Shown here: positions 47,521 through 60,804 of the stretch, in pieces | Numbering within the stretch: the first letter of the stretch is position 1 | How the letters are laid out: every line of letters begins with the position of its first letter | Origin: Phyllostachys edulis | Taxonomy: Eukaryota > Streptophyta > Magnoliopsida > Poales > Poaceae | Direction: 5' to 3' | Assembly: GCA_036346405.1 (NCBI GenBank) | Contig: CM070548.1 | Location: 75,770,628-75,834,627 of the forward strand | Length of the DNA stretch: 64,000 nt | Notes under the pieces: generated by a model | Databases searched by the model: none | What the model saw: the letters and a program-made list of their open reading frames with translations, nothing else | Told to the model about the DNA's origin: nothing | Position numbers and translations under genes: made by a program

Positions 47521-48896
47521 TCAAGTGAAAATGACTTACTTGGAAAAGATGTTGTAGGATGGTGGTCGAAAGTAAAGTCTTTCCGACTAGTTTTTCTTTT
47601 GACCAGAAATTGACTTGGTCAAGAAATGCATTTTTACTTTAGTTGTAAAAATAAAACTCCTTTTCCTAAATAGACAGAAAAAAGAATGCCAACCGTCTCT
47701 TAAGATCCTATTTATGAAGAACAGTTTCCGAAGAGATGGTGATGCTTTGGTTTTCAACGATTCATCGGGAATAATTTCTAATAGAATTTTAACCACTGGA
47801 CTTCCATCCTTATCCATTGGATTCCATCGCAAGCAGATAGCTATTAATAACCATCAGAAGGGCAGAACAAAGAAAAACTCACTCGCAATCTTTATATCTT
47901 TCTCACCTCTGTTTCTTCTTAAAATTATATCCCTAAACTCCTCAAGTCCAAGTAGATTTCTTTATAAGAAATAGTCAGACCTAAGTTTGAATGGAAAGAA
48001 TCATGTATGGATATGAAGAAGTCAATCATCTTTGATGTTGTTGGAAGAACTCCGAAACTTTTGTTGAAGTGGAAAAGGGTAGATGATGAACAATGATCTT
48101 TAAAAGAAAAAAGGTGAGATTTCCATCTTCAAAGCTTTTTATGAGCGTGAACTCAGATCACTTTGTTATTTTTCCACTATGAGTAAGGTCATGGGAAAAG
48201 AAAATCCATGGAACATGACTTTAAGGTGGTCAGAAAGTCAATTTGTTCCATGGATCGAAGTCCTCAGGAATTTGGTAAAAAAGATCTCGATGACCAGGTG
48301 ATCACTTCATTGTCTGTGATGTGTAACTTCCGATCAAGACTGAAGTTCATATCGGAGGGAAACAATATACTAGACAAGCGCTTACCAATTTACATATCTT
48401 CTGCTTTCTTTTGATGGAGATCAACTTCGACCACTTTGAAGAAGAAATCCAGAGAACTGGTCGAAAATACTAACCAGTTAGAAGAAAGGTCGTAGAAGAA
48501 ATGTAACTAATGTTTTTTACTTTCGCAACATGTAATATGTATCTTTTGGACTTTAGCTTTGTATCCTTTGTTTCAATCATATCCTTTGAAATTAATTCCT
48601 TATCTTGGTAGCAAGAGTAAGTGTCTGGTCGATACTAGGAAGTTCCTTCTAGTGGCAAGACCACGTGCAGATAGGAGAGACTTCGACTAGGTGATATTCC
48701 CATATTCTGACTAGTGTAAGGAGGATCAAAAGGTATGAAAAGAAATACAAGGAAAATGATAGCTTTTGAGTACTTGTTTAGGACTCGTATCACTTTTTCC
48801 CTTGTTGGTTTGAAAGTGATAAAAAGATCATAACCGATTTGCTCGACCATGAAAAAGTCATGTTGCAAAGGTTAATGATAAAAAAAGAAGTATTAG

Positions 48897-49100
48897 AGAG
48901 ATATTATCTCTCACAATCATCAGATCAAGAAGCTTGACTCTGCCAAACTTAAGGCTCATGACCGGAGTCTTAGCCTTCAACCAGTCGAAGCTGACTTCGA
49001 CTGCCCTGATGCAGAGGCAGCGCGACTGATTGAAGAAGTGCAGCTAGTCGGCAAGAAGGTTGTAGAGGAGATGCACACTGGATCTCCTTCGTTAGAGTAG
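48897..49100 (+). pseudogene. Antisense ORF remnant between pol and 3' LTR
   Basis: Plus-strand frame open from 48,897 to a stop at 49,100. It reads as a charged, helix-forming protein tail (KKLDSAKLKAHDRSLSL, then EADFDCPDAEAARLIEEVQ). It lies on the strand opposite to pol, between integrase and the 3' LTR, where several Tat-lineage plant elements (for example Grande) carry an extra antisense gene. There is no start codon and the upstream part is broken. The family link is inference. Confidence 0.45.
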
Positions 49101-50029
49101 TTTGTAATTGGATTTCCTTTGTAAAAAAACAATTTCTTGTTTATGTGTATATAACTTTATTTCCTGCAATATGTCTTTTCGAGTAGTTAGTAACTCATAA
49201 GACAAGATACAAAATAAGAATTGAAATTTTAAGACTAAGAATTAAAGTCATAATTATAAATTTATCCTAGCCCTCGACTATTTGCTTAGTTTAATTAGAT
49301 AAACTAAGTAAATAGTGGAAAAAGAGCTCGCTTTAAAATTCATTTGACCTTTGCTTTTGATCTCGATCTTCTTGTACTAGTAGCAAGAGTTAGGAACAGA
49401 TCGACGCTAAGAAGTTCCTTCTTGTGGGCAAGACCACGTGCAGAATGGAAAGACTTCGACTAGGTCATGGTTCTTCCTCCGACCAGGTTAATCAAACCGA
49501 GTGTATCAGAAGTAGTCAAATAAATTATAAAAGCCCAACTCACTAATAAATGTTTACGTAAAATGAAGTAAAGAAATTAAGTAAATGATTAAAAAGAGCT
49601 TGATCAAAATTATTTTGATCACATTTTGTTGGACTCATTTTCCTTGTATTGGTAGTTAAAGTAAGGAAGAGATCGACACTAAGAAGTTCCTTCTAGTGGG
49701 CATGACCACGTACCGAGAGGAAAGACTTCAACTATGTGGTGTTACATTCATTCGACCAGTGTAAGAAAAAACAAGTGTTGTAAAAAGGTGATTGAAAAAT
49801 TATCGAAGCGTTGCTCAATGGAAATTTTAAGACAATAAAGATTCAAGAAAACATAAACTTTATTGAGAATATAGGAGGTTACACATAGAATTTTACAACT
49901 GATCGATATTCCATGAATTAGAAAGAACTCTATCATCTTCCATTGCTAGTCGTACCGAGCCTAATCGCGTGACTTCGACCACTGTGTAAGGACCTTCCTA
50001 TTTAGGGGAAAGTTTGTTTTGATTAGACT

Positions 50030-51314
50030 AGGATTAAATCTTTTTCAATACCAAGTCACCTACAACAAGGCTGCGATGTTGGACCTAACAGTCGTAGTAT
50101 TTGCGTAGGGCTTGTTAGTAGTCTGCCGAACGGATTAAGGCTTGGTTCCTTTTTTCTTCGAGTAGATTGATATCATCAGCTCTAAGTTGTTCTTGGCGAG
50201 AGTGGTTATAAGTTTCGACCCTTGTCGACTGAGCTTTTAGTTCAGGTGGAAGCATAGTTTTAGCCCTAAAAACTAAGAAAAATAGTGTTTCGCCTGTAGC
50301 CCGACTAGTAGTCGTGCGAATTGCCCATAATAGTAAGGGTAATTCTTTTACCCAAGCCCCTGAACGCTTTACAAGCTGGTCGAAAACTCGAGTTTTGATT
50401 CCCTACATAATTTGGTCATTTGCCCTTTCGACTGCATCATTACTTTGTGGTTGGGCGACAGAGGCGTAACATAGCTTAGTACCCAATTCTTCGTAAAATT
50501 TTTGAAATTTTGCGCTCGAAAATTGTGTACCATTATCTGTTATGATCCGACTTGGCACACCAAATCGAGAGATAGTATTTTTCACCATAAATTTCTTGGC
50601 TTCTTCCGTTGTTATCCCAGTCACAGGTTCGGCTTCAATCCAATGTGTCAATGTATCAATAGCCACAAAAAGGAACTCGAAACCTCTTGGAGCTTTTGGG
50701 AATGGTCCTAGGATATCTAGACCCTAGGTCGTAAAAGGCCAAGTAAGAGGTATGATTTGTAATGCTTGAGCCGATTGGTATATTTGCTTGCTATAAAACT
50801 GGCATTATACGCACTTAACGAGCTCTTTAGTGTCATGGATGGTTGTTGGCCAGTAGAAACCTTATCGAAAGGCTTTCCCGACCAGCATTCTGTAGGAAGC
50901 ATGAGTCCCATAGATACCTCTGTGTATTTCTTGAAGGAGATCTGCTCATTCTTTCTGCGATATGCACCGCATGAGAACCCCTTGAGTACCTCGTTTGTAG
51001 AGGACTCCTTCAACCAAAGTGTACATTTTGGCCTTATGGGATAAACGATCAGCCTCAAGATCATCATTGGGTATAATAACCTTCTGAAGATTCTTGTAAA
51101 TGGGATTCATCCAAGTATCCTCGTATTCTAGGGAGACTGTCTCGATAGGAGAAGCCTCTGTTGTTTTGACTAGGGACGTCTTCTGAAGTTGTTCCAAGAA
51201 GACTCCTTGTGGTACTTGTAATCGGGAAGAAGCTATTCGAGTTAATTGGTTAGCGAGGAAATTATCTTTTCGAGGGATATATTGTACCTCGAAACTGAAA
51301 AAAAAACTTTTCAA
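50030..51314 (-). pseudogene. Gypsy integrase (with RNase H tail), degraded
   Basis: Minus-strand frames show the RNase H end (VQYIPRKDNFLANQLTRI), then the linker and zinc-binding region. The integrase core follows with AIDTLTHW, ITDNGTQF and AVERAN (the D, D and E regions), and a C-terminal GDLVLKK at the left. Stop codons and frame shifts interrupt it. The core residues are still legible, so decay is moderate. Confidence 0.85.
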
Positions 51315-51600
51315 GCTTCCTGACTTTCAATAAGTATTGAGATATGATCGAATTAGAGCATTGGTACTCTTTTCTGACCTAATTCATGACCAATTGAGAG
51401 TCTCTTCTCATGAGTAGTCATTGAATCCCGAGTGCTTTCGCTGCTTGTAGGCCAACCAATAAATCTTTATATTCTGTTACATTGTTAGTAGCAGGAAAGT
51501 TTAATTGAATAATATATTTTAAGGTTTTTCTTGTAGGAGATACCAAGATCACCCCAGCCCCCGAGCCACTTAGCGTAGGCGACCCATAAAAGTACATTGC

Positions 51601-52840
51601 TCATTGGTCGTGTGATTCGTACTGGGGCCCCTGAATAGGTTTAGGATTTGTCCATTCGGCGACAAAGTCTGCCAAGATTTGAGATTTAATGGCCATTCGA
51701 GACATGAAATAGAGGTCAAGCTCCCTAAGTTCAACCGACCACTTTGCCATGCGTCCTGTTGCTTCCCTGTTCTGGAGGACCTCTCCTAAGGGAAACTCAA
51801 ATGACATAATTAACTTGTGTGCCTCGAAATAATGCCTCAGTTTTCTCGAAGTCATGAGGAGGGCATATATAAGTTTTTAAATCTGAGGGTAGCGCTCCAT
51901 AGGTCCATGTAAAACTTCACTAACGTAGTAAACTGGTCGTTGAATGTTTTCACGTTCAGTGACCAGTACTGTACATACTGCTTGTGGCGAAACAACTAGA
52001 TACATTAAAAGTGTTTCTTCTGGTTTAGGAGAAACCAAAACAGGGGCACTCGTAAGATATCTCTTGACATCCTCGAAAGCTTTGTTTGACTCCTCTGACC
52101 ATTCAAAACCCTTATGTTTTCTCAGAAGTTTAAAGAAAGGAAGTCCTTTTTCTCTTAGTCGTGCGATGAAACGACTTAAAGCCACCATACATCTTGTAAG
52201 TTTCTGGACTTCTTTCTTTGTGGTCAGAGGGCGCATTTGTTCAATGGCTTTTATCTCTTCAGGGTTTGCTTTGGTTCCTCGCGCAGAGATAAGGAATCTA
52301 AGCAACTTTTCTGAAGAGACTCCGAACACACACTTCTCAGGATTGAGTTTCAACTAGTGTTTCCTAAGGTTTTTGAATGTTCCCTGAAGGTCAGAAATAT
52401 GATTAAGATGATGTATGCTTTTTACGACCAGGTCATCAATACAGGCTTCCAAATTTTGGCCAAGTTGAGGAAGGAAGGTTTTTGCATCAAGCGTTGGAAG
52501 GAAGTACAAATATGTTTTAAACCAATGGTATTTTGGCATAACAAAATATTCCAAATAGTGTAATAAATGAGATTTTTTCTTCATCATCTAAACACATACT
52601 TATCTGATGATAACTATTGTATGCATCTAGGAAACTTGATATTTTGCAACCAGCAGTAGAATTAACCAACTGATCAATACGAGGAAGGGAAAAATCGTCC
52701 TTCAGACAAGCTTTATTAAGATCAGTAAAGTCTACACACATACACCATTTACCATTAGACATCCTAACCATTACAGGGTTAGCCAACCACTTTGGGTGGC
52801 CGACCTCTTTTATGAAACCTGCCTTAAGTAACTTGTCCAA
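51601..52840 (-). pseudogene. Gypsy reverse transcriptase and RNase H, degraded
   Basis: RT fingers/palm at 52,840-52,517 (GKWCMCVDFTDLNKAC, SFLDAYNSYHQI), palm motif at 52,587-52,354 and thumb at 52,353-51,877 (LNPEKCVFGV), then RNase H sequence (RPVYYVSEVLHG; MAKWSVELRELD). The catalytic YxDD box reads CIDDLVVKS, so its Tyr is lost. Frames change at least three times. Confidence 0.88.
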
Positions 52841-53023
52841 TTATGATCTAGTAGCATCTCGTCGATTAGGTGCAAATCTTTGTAATTTTTGTTTCACGGG
52901 CTTCTTGTCAAGCCGAAGAGCTAGCATGTGCTCGATCACCTCCCTGGGGACTCTGGGCATGTTGGATGCTTGCCATACGAAGACATCTGCGTTTGCTCGG
53001 AGGAAGGTGACGAGGGCGTCTTC

Positions 53024-53837
53024 CTATGCACGGTTGAGAGCGACTTCGATGCAAATGGACTTCGAAGGATCCTCTATTTTAAGTGGAACTTCTTTAACTT
53101 GGTCGTTCGGCTTTGGGGTAATTTTAGACTTTGACTGCATGGTTGAAGGTTGCAATTTGCTTGCTTCTTGAGTTGGTATTTGGCCAACAATCTCGAGGGA
53201 CTTACTGTTGCATGTAAGCACCATCTTTTTATCACAGTGGACTGTGATTACTCCTTTGGGACTTGTCATCTTATGACATTGATAACCATAATGAGCAGCC
53301 AATAGGAATTGAGCCAGAGTTGGTCAACCAAGAATAGAATTATATGCTATCTCAAAATCAACCACATTGAAAGAGATCTTCTCCGTCCTGAAATTTTTTG
53401 GTGACCCAAACGTAACAGGAAGGGAAACTTGACCAGTAGGCTTAGTTGATGACCCCAATATGATCCCATGAAATGAGTACCATACTGGTTTGATATTTGT
53501 TCTAGGAATTTGTATTTCGTCCAGGGCACTCGTAAAGAGTATATTTAATGAGCTTCCAGCATCAACTAACGCGCGATTGACTCGACAGTTATTGATGGTG
53601 GGCTCGACCACGTTCACAAATGACCAGGTCGAGCTGAAGGGATTAGACAATCACCTTTCTCAAAATAGATGGTGATTTTCGATTACTTTGGTACTTTGTT
53701 GACAAGAGGAGGGTCGAAAGAGTTTACCTCACATTCGACAACTTTGAGCTGTCATTTCGACTTATATGCTGAAGATCCCCCATAGATGTGATCGATGATG
53801 TGTTCTATATCTTGAAACGACATCTCCTCATCATCAT
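53024..53837 (-). pseudogene. Gypsy gag end/protease region, degraded
   Basis: The aspartic protease signature is RALVDAGSSLNILF, at 53,650-53,324. Upstream on the minus strand a gag-end-like stretch continues to about 53,838 with stop codons. Gag N-terminus, PBS and 5' LTR are absent. Confidence 0.75.
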
Positions 53838-54041
53838 CTGACTGTTTTCGATCACTATCCTACGACCTCTTTTCTAAGTAAGTCATTTTCACTTGATGTT
53901 GGGGGGCTAGATGACGAGGATCTAATAATCCTTAATTAATTAAATTATTTATCTATAGTCTTATAAATAATATGTCTCTTATACAACCTCCAAAGGTACC
54001 CCTCAATATTAACAATAAGGGAGATCATACACACCTAATGG
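53838..54041 (+). mobile_element. Inverted 3' end of a second gypsy copy (LTR start at 53,897)
   Basis: This plus-strand sequence matches the reverse complement of the left copy across the pre-LTR spacer (47,521-47,575) and the first ~145 bp of the LTR (minus strand of 47,375-47,520). It therefore faces the opposite way to the element at its left. It is cut at 54,041 by the copia insertion. Confidence 0.8.
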
Positions 54042-55867
54042 TGTAGGACCGAAATGGCGACAGAGGGGGGTGAATGTCGCTCTCTTTAAAATCGCCCCCG
54101 AGAAAACGTACACTTTTTTTTTTTAAGAAGAAGCAAAACAAACTAATTCACAGAGAGTTAATTCTGCTGAAACACAGAGCGCATGTGACTTTGAAAAATT
54201 CAGCATAAATCAGAGACCAACCAGGAAAAATTCAACTGAAAATACCGCATTTTAATCTGCATGCAAAAGGTTGAAAATCAGCAAAGAAAAGAAGACATCA
54301 GAGATCATCTCTCTTGTTGATTTAGGCTGCTACAAGACCTCCGGTTTTCTTCTTTGGGGAGACAAGGTGTCAGACAGATTCGATCTTTCTACCAAGAAGA
54401 ACACAGAGAAACGAAGTTTCACTGGCCGACAGAACTTCAAGAGCAACAGATGGCGACCACAACAAGTAAACAAACCAAAAACAGAGCAAAGAATGACTAC
54501 TGGAGCTGCACCAAACCTAATCCACACACACGCAAGAGGAGACAAGCAATTAAATTTTACGTCTAATCATCTCTACCAAGCGGCCAAAGGCTCATCTGAG
54601 CCTTCGCTAAGTCTGTAATTTTTCTTAGGAGCGAGCATTGAAGAAAGATCGGGAGAAATAACCGACCAAAAGGCCGACAAGGACTCACCAAAGCACAACA
54701 GAACAGCCTCAACAAACCAAGCAGAAGCGCAAGGCCAGAGTTTGGCGCCATAAGTGCCGCCTACATCATTTTCACAGGATCATCTTTATCTCTAAGACAA
54801 AGCCGCACGCATGAGCAAAAAAGAAAGCAGGTTTAAAAGCTGCTGCTACTCTCATAAAACAATTTGCCCCTGATCAAAACACTACCCACGAGTTAATCTT
54901 GACTCTGTAACAAGCAATAGAAAAAAAAAATTAGAATAAGCGGCAATTTCTTTGTCAAGAACAAAGATGCAACAAAAACTTGCAACAGAGAACAAGATGG
55001 ATTAAATCGTGACATCAAGGCACAGGAGACTCAATAAATTGCTACATAACCATGTAAGCTTTCAGAGGAATGATTACACTAGAACTTGAGAACTCGTGAG
55101 TACACACCCATGGCTCATACACTCTCTGCAAGCACACACACGCACTAGAGCTCTCATTTCCTCACATACTCGACTCACTGACAATTCCTGAACACACACA
55201 TCTCAAGTTGTTAGCTCATACACCGCATCCACCCTACAAACACACACAGAGCTCACTTTCTATCTGCAAGCACACACACGCACTTGCGGCTAAAAGAAAA
55301 GGCTCATGTCCTCAATTAGCAAATCAAGAAGTGTCACCCTCTCCACTCACAAATGAGGCAAAGGTCATGGTCAACATGACCAGGATTTGGAGGAAACGGC
55401 CCCTCCTATCATTGCTTGAGTCAAAATACCAAAACGCCTCAAGCACCTTCCGGAAGTTTCTGTCGACACACGACCGCAGACTCAAGCATCTCGACCGTCT
55501 GGACCTCGACACCTCCTGTGTCTATTCCGTCCATTGGTCATCGCCCGTCGTGTCCGTCCACGGACGATTCCGATCGCCGCATCTCCGCTCAGAACCACCT
55601 CAAGAGACTCGATCATCTTGGCATCTTTGACCGTCGGACCTCGACACCTCCTGTGCCTAGTCCGGTCCTCCTCGCCTCACCATGACCTAGCTCAAGTCCT
55701 GCAATACACAGACAAGCAAACCATCACATAGCACCGCATCTAAACAAAGATAATCGAGAAGGGCACAAGTAAAGGTACTCTACCCTCGAATACGAAACAA
55801 ACTCAAACTCACTAAACCGCGTCAATTACTCATCACAAGCATGGGGACACCTCCACATGGTCTCACA
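54042..55867 (-). repeat. 3' LTR of the long-LTR copia element
   Basis: About 1,826 bp, bounded by tgtaggacc on the left and ggtctcaca on the right (TGTGAGACC ... CCTACA on its own strand). It contains 'cacacacacgcac'-type simple sequence near 55,130-55,280. Left flank aatgg (54,037-54,041) is the candidate TSD. Confidence 0.8.
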
Positions 55868-55878
55868 ATCTCCCCTTG

Positions 55879-57619
55879 ATGAGTATATTGACAAACCCCA
55901 AAAAGCATAAGTTGAGTTTGTTTGAAAGTCAAATACATGGTCCAAGAGAAGAAATTGATGCTAATGACCATATAGACACAAGGAGTAAAAGAAAGAGCAA
56001 GTTTTCCTCAAACGCTCCCAAAACTCCCAAAAAGAAACTTTTTCTCCAAAATCCTCCCCCTTTTGGCAATAGAGTCATCAAGATACAAAAGAGAGAATAT
56101 AGCATGGTGTGGTTGAATATTATGTAATGCTAAGCAATTAGAGCCATGAAGATTATCCAAAATGACTATTCGAGTAATACACCAAGCCATAACGTATATG
56201 AAAACTATCAATATCATTACAAGATATGCATAATCAAGCCAAGCCACGTAAGTAACAATATGAAGATTAGATGAATTTCTTAGCATGTCAAGCCACTCAA
56301 GAGTATAGTCTAGCTAGAGGTATCCAAAGATGATGCAAGCCATGTCAATAACCTAAGTGGAACCAAGAAGCTAGAAGTGAGTCAATTTAGAGTGCTATTA
56401 GTTCAAGAATGAATCATTTGCACAAGTACTTGGTTCTTTTGGTAGTTAAGCAAATTTAGCCCAAATCACATATTTTCATTTGAAATTGATAATTTTGGTG
56501 ATGTGCTAGATCTCAAGCCTTATGTGACCATTCCAAGCGAGAAGCTTAAGGAGATGATCTAGGTCATCCAAAACTCCCCGAGTTCATGCCTAGTGCAATG
56601 GCAAGCGTCTCATGAGAAAGAATTGGTGAGATCGGTTCTTTCGCACATAAAAGAGATCTTTTGCTTTCTTAAATAAGTGTACTCACTCATGGTTCATCAT
56701 GACACTAGCATAGCTCAAACTAAAGCTCAATTAAAGATTCAAGACTCAACTTAGCCTATTTGACATGGCATGAATCATAAGAGGATAACTAAAGATAGAC
56801 TAGCCTCAAGAGCTAACATGACATGTCTTAGTTCAAGTTGTGCAATTTTAATTAACTTAACAATGGCAAAGGCTTGGCGACACATATGAAGCAATGATAA
56901 ATCTAGCAATTAAGCATAATCATGGCAAGATGTAATGCATTGAAGCATGTCATATATGGATAATAGTCAAGGCTCCATGTAGTTATATTACAATGCACAA
57001 TGCTAAAAGCAAGAAAATCCAGCTCCCCTCAACATGTGAAGCAAAGTTTAGTTCAAGTTGAGTTATATCAATATTAAGCTCCGAAGCTCCCAAATGAACT
57101 CTCCACGAACCAAAGCAATAAAACGAGAAGTCGGCAAAGAAATCGAGACAAGGCGATCCTCAAAGCATAGACAAGATATAGAGAATACTACATTTCAGAT
57201 GACTCTCATCTACCCCATATGACACTAGGACTATCAATCGCCTGGCTAACACACTAAGGAGCAAACACGTTCCTGTCTACCCAAGGGTGGCCCAACCCTT
57301 GCTAGAACCTATAAGAAGTGAGTAAGCTCAACCTAGTGAGAAGAGCGACTAATAAGCAACATCCTAGAGCATAAGATGAGAGGAAGAAGTCTAAGCAACT
57401 AGACGAGAGAAACACTCTAATCTATGCTAGGAAGACTAACCCAAAATGCATCCCGAATGTAATGCGATAGTAAGGAGCAACGACATAATATACAAGATAA
57501 GCAATAAAGCACAAAGCTCCCTCACTACAATCCATAAGGACAAACCACCCCAAGCTCTCCCATCAAGGTCAAAACCTAGAGCTATCCAAAGGCTTGGTAA
57601 AGATGTCACCAGCTGGCGG
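55879..57619 (-). other. Spacer between copia RNase H and 3' LTR
   Basis: About 1.7 kb without a legible protein on either strand. In SIRE-type elements this interval can encode an env-like product, but here I see only AT-rich sequence with scattered stops. Confidence 0.4.
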
Positions 57620-60007
57620 TCACTCTCCTGGCTGGAGCACTATATCACCCTTCTCCACATGGTCTCTAAGGAAGTGATATCGGATATCAATATGCTTGGT
57701 CCGAGAGTCTTTGCTTTGGGTTCTTAGCAATGTTAATAGCGAAGTGTTATCACAAAAGAGTGGAACACTTTCTATAACTAACCCAAAGTCCCGCAGGTCG
57801 AAGCCATCCAAAGTATCTCGTGCAAAGAATGGCGGCGACAACATACTCGACCTCTGCGGTGGGTCAGGCAACACTGCATCGCTTCCTCGAAGACCAGGAA
57901 ACAAGAGAAGTGCCAAGAAATTGGCAGTGTCTTGGGAAGTGCTCTTCCTATCTATCCTCTGACCAAAGAAAGTCTGCGTCCGAGTAGGCTCTAAGGAAAA
58001 GACAGGATGAGGAAGAGTACGGATACCATAGTCAATGGTAGCTCGAAGGTACAAGAATGCGCTTCACCGCTTTGGCGGTGAGATACTGAGGAGAAGCTCG
58101 AAATCGAGCACACAAAACACAGAGAAGTGTATGTCCGGTCTCGAGGCGTTGAGGTACAAGAGGGAGCCAATCATGCCGCGATACTCCTTTTGATCAACCG
58201 CTCGCCATCCTCATACAGGTCAAGATAGGTAGAAGCCATCGGTGTGGACACCGGCTTACCATCACTCATATCAAATCGTCTCGGGAGGTCACGAGTGTAC
58301 TTGCCCGATGCAAGAAAGTACCCTCCGAGTCCGCTTGATCTGGAAGCCAAGGAAGAAGCTCAACTCGCCCATCATGCTCATCTCAAACTCGAGCTCATAA
58401 CATCAGAAAACTGAGAAACAAGAGTATGAGATGAGCCACCAAAGATGATGTCATCCACATAAATCTGGACGAGTAGAAAGTCACTGCCATGCCTGCGAAT
58501 GAACAAAGTCTTATCTACCTTACCCATCTCAAAACCATGACTCAACAGATAGGACTTAAGCCTCTCATACCAAGCTCTAGGGGCCTGCTTAAGTCCATAC
58601 AAGGCTTTAGAGAGCTTGTAGACATGGTGTGGGTAATTGGGGTTCTCGAAACCTGGAGGCTGTCTAACATAGACCTCTTCCTCAATAAACCCATTGAGGA
58701 AGGCACTCTTGACATCCATCTGGTAAAGCTTGAAACCCTTAGAAGCCGCAAAGGCAAGCGTGATTCTAATGGCTTCAAGTCGAGCTCTGAGGGCAAAGGT
58801 CTCCTCAAGTCTAGACCCTCAACATGGGAAAACCCCTGAGCGACCAATCTAGCCTTGTTTCGAATGACTACCCCTTCCTCACTCTGCTTGTTTTTGAACA
58901 CCCACTTAGTCCCAATAACATTGTGACCTCGAGGGGGCTCGACAAGCGACCAGACCTTGTTTCTCTCAAAGTTTTCCAACTCCTCATGCATGGCATTGAC
59001 CCAAGACTCATCAGAAAGAGCATGATCAACATCCTTGGGCTCGAAGGAGGCAATGAAAGCAGAATGGAGACAGAAAAGAGAAGTGCCAGATTTTGAGCGT
59101 GTGACACGCTCAAAAAGATCTCCAATGATCTGCTCTGAAGGATGCCTTCTCTGGATATGTCGGGGAGGTCCTGGATGAGAAGAAGAAGTGGCCTCTACCT
59201 CGTGTGCAGACGAGGCAGGGACAGAGCCACTAGCTCCGGAGGAAACGGAAGGCAAGGGCTGATCACCTTGAGGTGCCGTGGAAGAAGGCATCTCAAGGGG
59301 AGGAAGAGGAGCTGGATCGTAAACAACCATCGTCTCCTCGTCCTCATCATCCACAAAGATGGTCTCGGATCGCTCTAAAGAACACGAATATCTGGCCTAG
59401 TCCTGGTGGCCTCGTCAAAGGTCACCTCACGTGTTTCTACCATTTTGCTAGACTCGCAGCCTGCGGACCCTATAAGCCCGCGAAGAAGTCGAGTAGCCTA
59501 GAAAGATACCATCACAGGAACGTGACTCGAACTTGTCTAGGTTCCCAGACTTCAAAATAAAGCACTTGCAACCAAACACACGAAAATGAGAGACGCTGGG
59601 CTTTCGCCCATATCTCAGCTCATAAGAAGTGCGATGTAAGAGTGCCCGAAGAAAAACTCGATTCGAAACATGGCACGCAGTCGCAATGGCTTCAGCCCAA
59701 AACTTCCTCGGTGTAGAGTACTCATCAAGCATCGTCACGCCATCTCGACTAAGGTGCGGTTCTTCCTCTCCACAACGCCATTTTTTGCCGAGGGGCGTAT
59801 GGAGAAGAGCGGTGCTCTACACTGTCTCACCACGAAACTCTCAAAGTAGGAGTTCTTGAACTCCGTGCCATTGTCACTGCGGATCGCTCGTAAGGCACCA
59901 GGAAGCTCAACAGAAAGCCTACTAAAAAGACCTCGGAAGTGTGAAAATGTCTCATCCTTCGAGGCTAAGAAAAACACCCAAGAGTACCTCGAGAAGTCAT
60001 CGACCAC
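57620..60007 (-). pseudogene. Copia pol: integrase, RT and RNase H, degraded
   Basis: Right to left: integrase core (DDFSRYSWVFFLASKDE, RAIRSDNGTEF, VERKNRTL), integrase C-terminus (HFRVFGCKCF), acidic linker, RT ([39 protein letters not shown]), and RNase H end (LFCDNTS, RTKHIDIRYHFLRDHV). The frame breaks at least six times, mostly by one-base losses. Motifs are otherwise well preserved, which is unusual for an old element and suggests recent damage or sequence error. Confidence 0.88.
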
Positions 60008-60804
60008 AACAAGAACATACCACTTCCCTCCTGCCGATCAGAGACTCGAGTGGTCCAAGCTGTGTCCATGTGGAGCAACTGTCCGGTGCATCGGTCATAA
60101 TAATCGTGTGGGAGGATGAGAAGCGGCAACCATCTTGCCGTCTTAGGCATGGAGTGCAAACAAGATCTTTGACCATCTTGAGTTTGGCGGACCACGAATG
60201 AGATCATGGTCGCTAACTCGAGTCAAATGGTCAAATCCAATATGACCAATCCTCCTATGCCAAAAAGAAAGGTCACGGGACTCGAAGCAACTAAACACCG
60301 AGAGGATCACCGGAAGACTCAAGCAAAATCAGCACGAAAGATCCTCCCATAACGAGAAATCCATAAACCAAACTCCCAGAAGAATCAAGAATTTTGCAAG
60401 AGTTTTCTTGAAGCTCACCTCGAAACCGTCATCGGTAAGTCGAGAAGCGGAAAGCAAATTGTCGCAGCCTTACTAACCAAGGCAACATCCTTAAGAATAA
60501 AAGAAGCATTAATACAGTACCTTTGGCGATGGCGCGCCAGACGAAGCGTCTCCGAAGGTGATCATCTCATCACCGAGCGCGGGCTAGGAGGAGAACCAAC
60601 GGAGTCTCCGGTCATATGACGAGAACAACCGAGTCTACAAGCCAAACCTTCTCCTTCCCTACCCGCGAACTGAGTCAAAAGAGAGTAAAGTCTCGATCTT
60701 GGGATAAATCAACAATGATTTTGGCACCCAATCTTGAATAACACGTCGAAAGGATGAAGTAGTCAAGCACGATCGACCTCTATCTACCCTACGCTCTCAG
60801 TAAC

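Larger units (their letters stand above)
46741..53837 (-). mobile_element. Ty3/gypsy element (Tat-like layout), 5' end missing
   Basis: From right to left on the minus strand: gag end/protease, reverse transcriptase, RNase H, integrase, a ~2.4-kb 3' spacer with a sense-opposed coding remnant, and the 3' LTR. Gene order PR-RT-RH-IN identifies Ty3/gypsy. The long spacer with an antisense ORF is typical of Tat-lineage elements. All frames are broken. The right end lacks PBS and 5' LTR and instead abuts an inverted 3' end (53,838-54,041). Confidence 0.85.
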
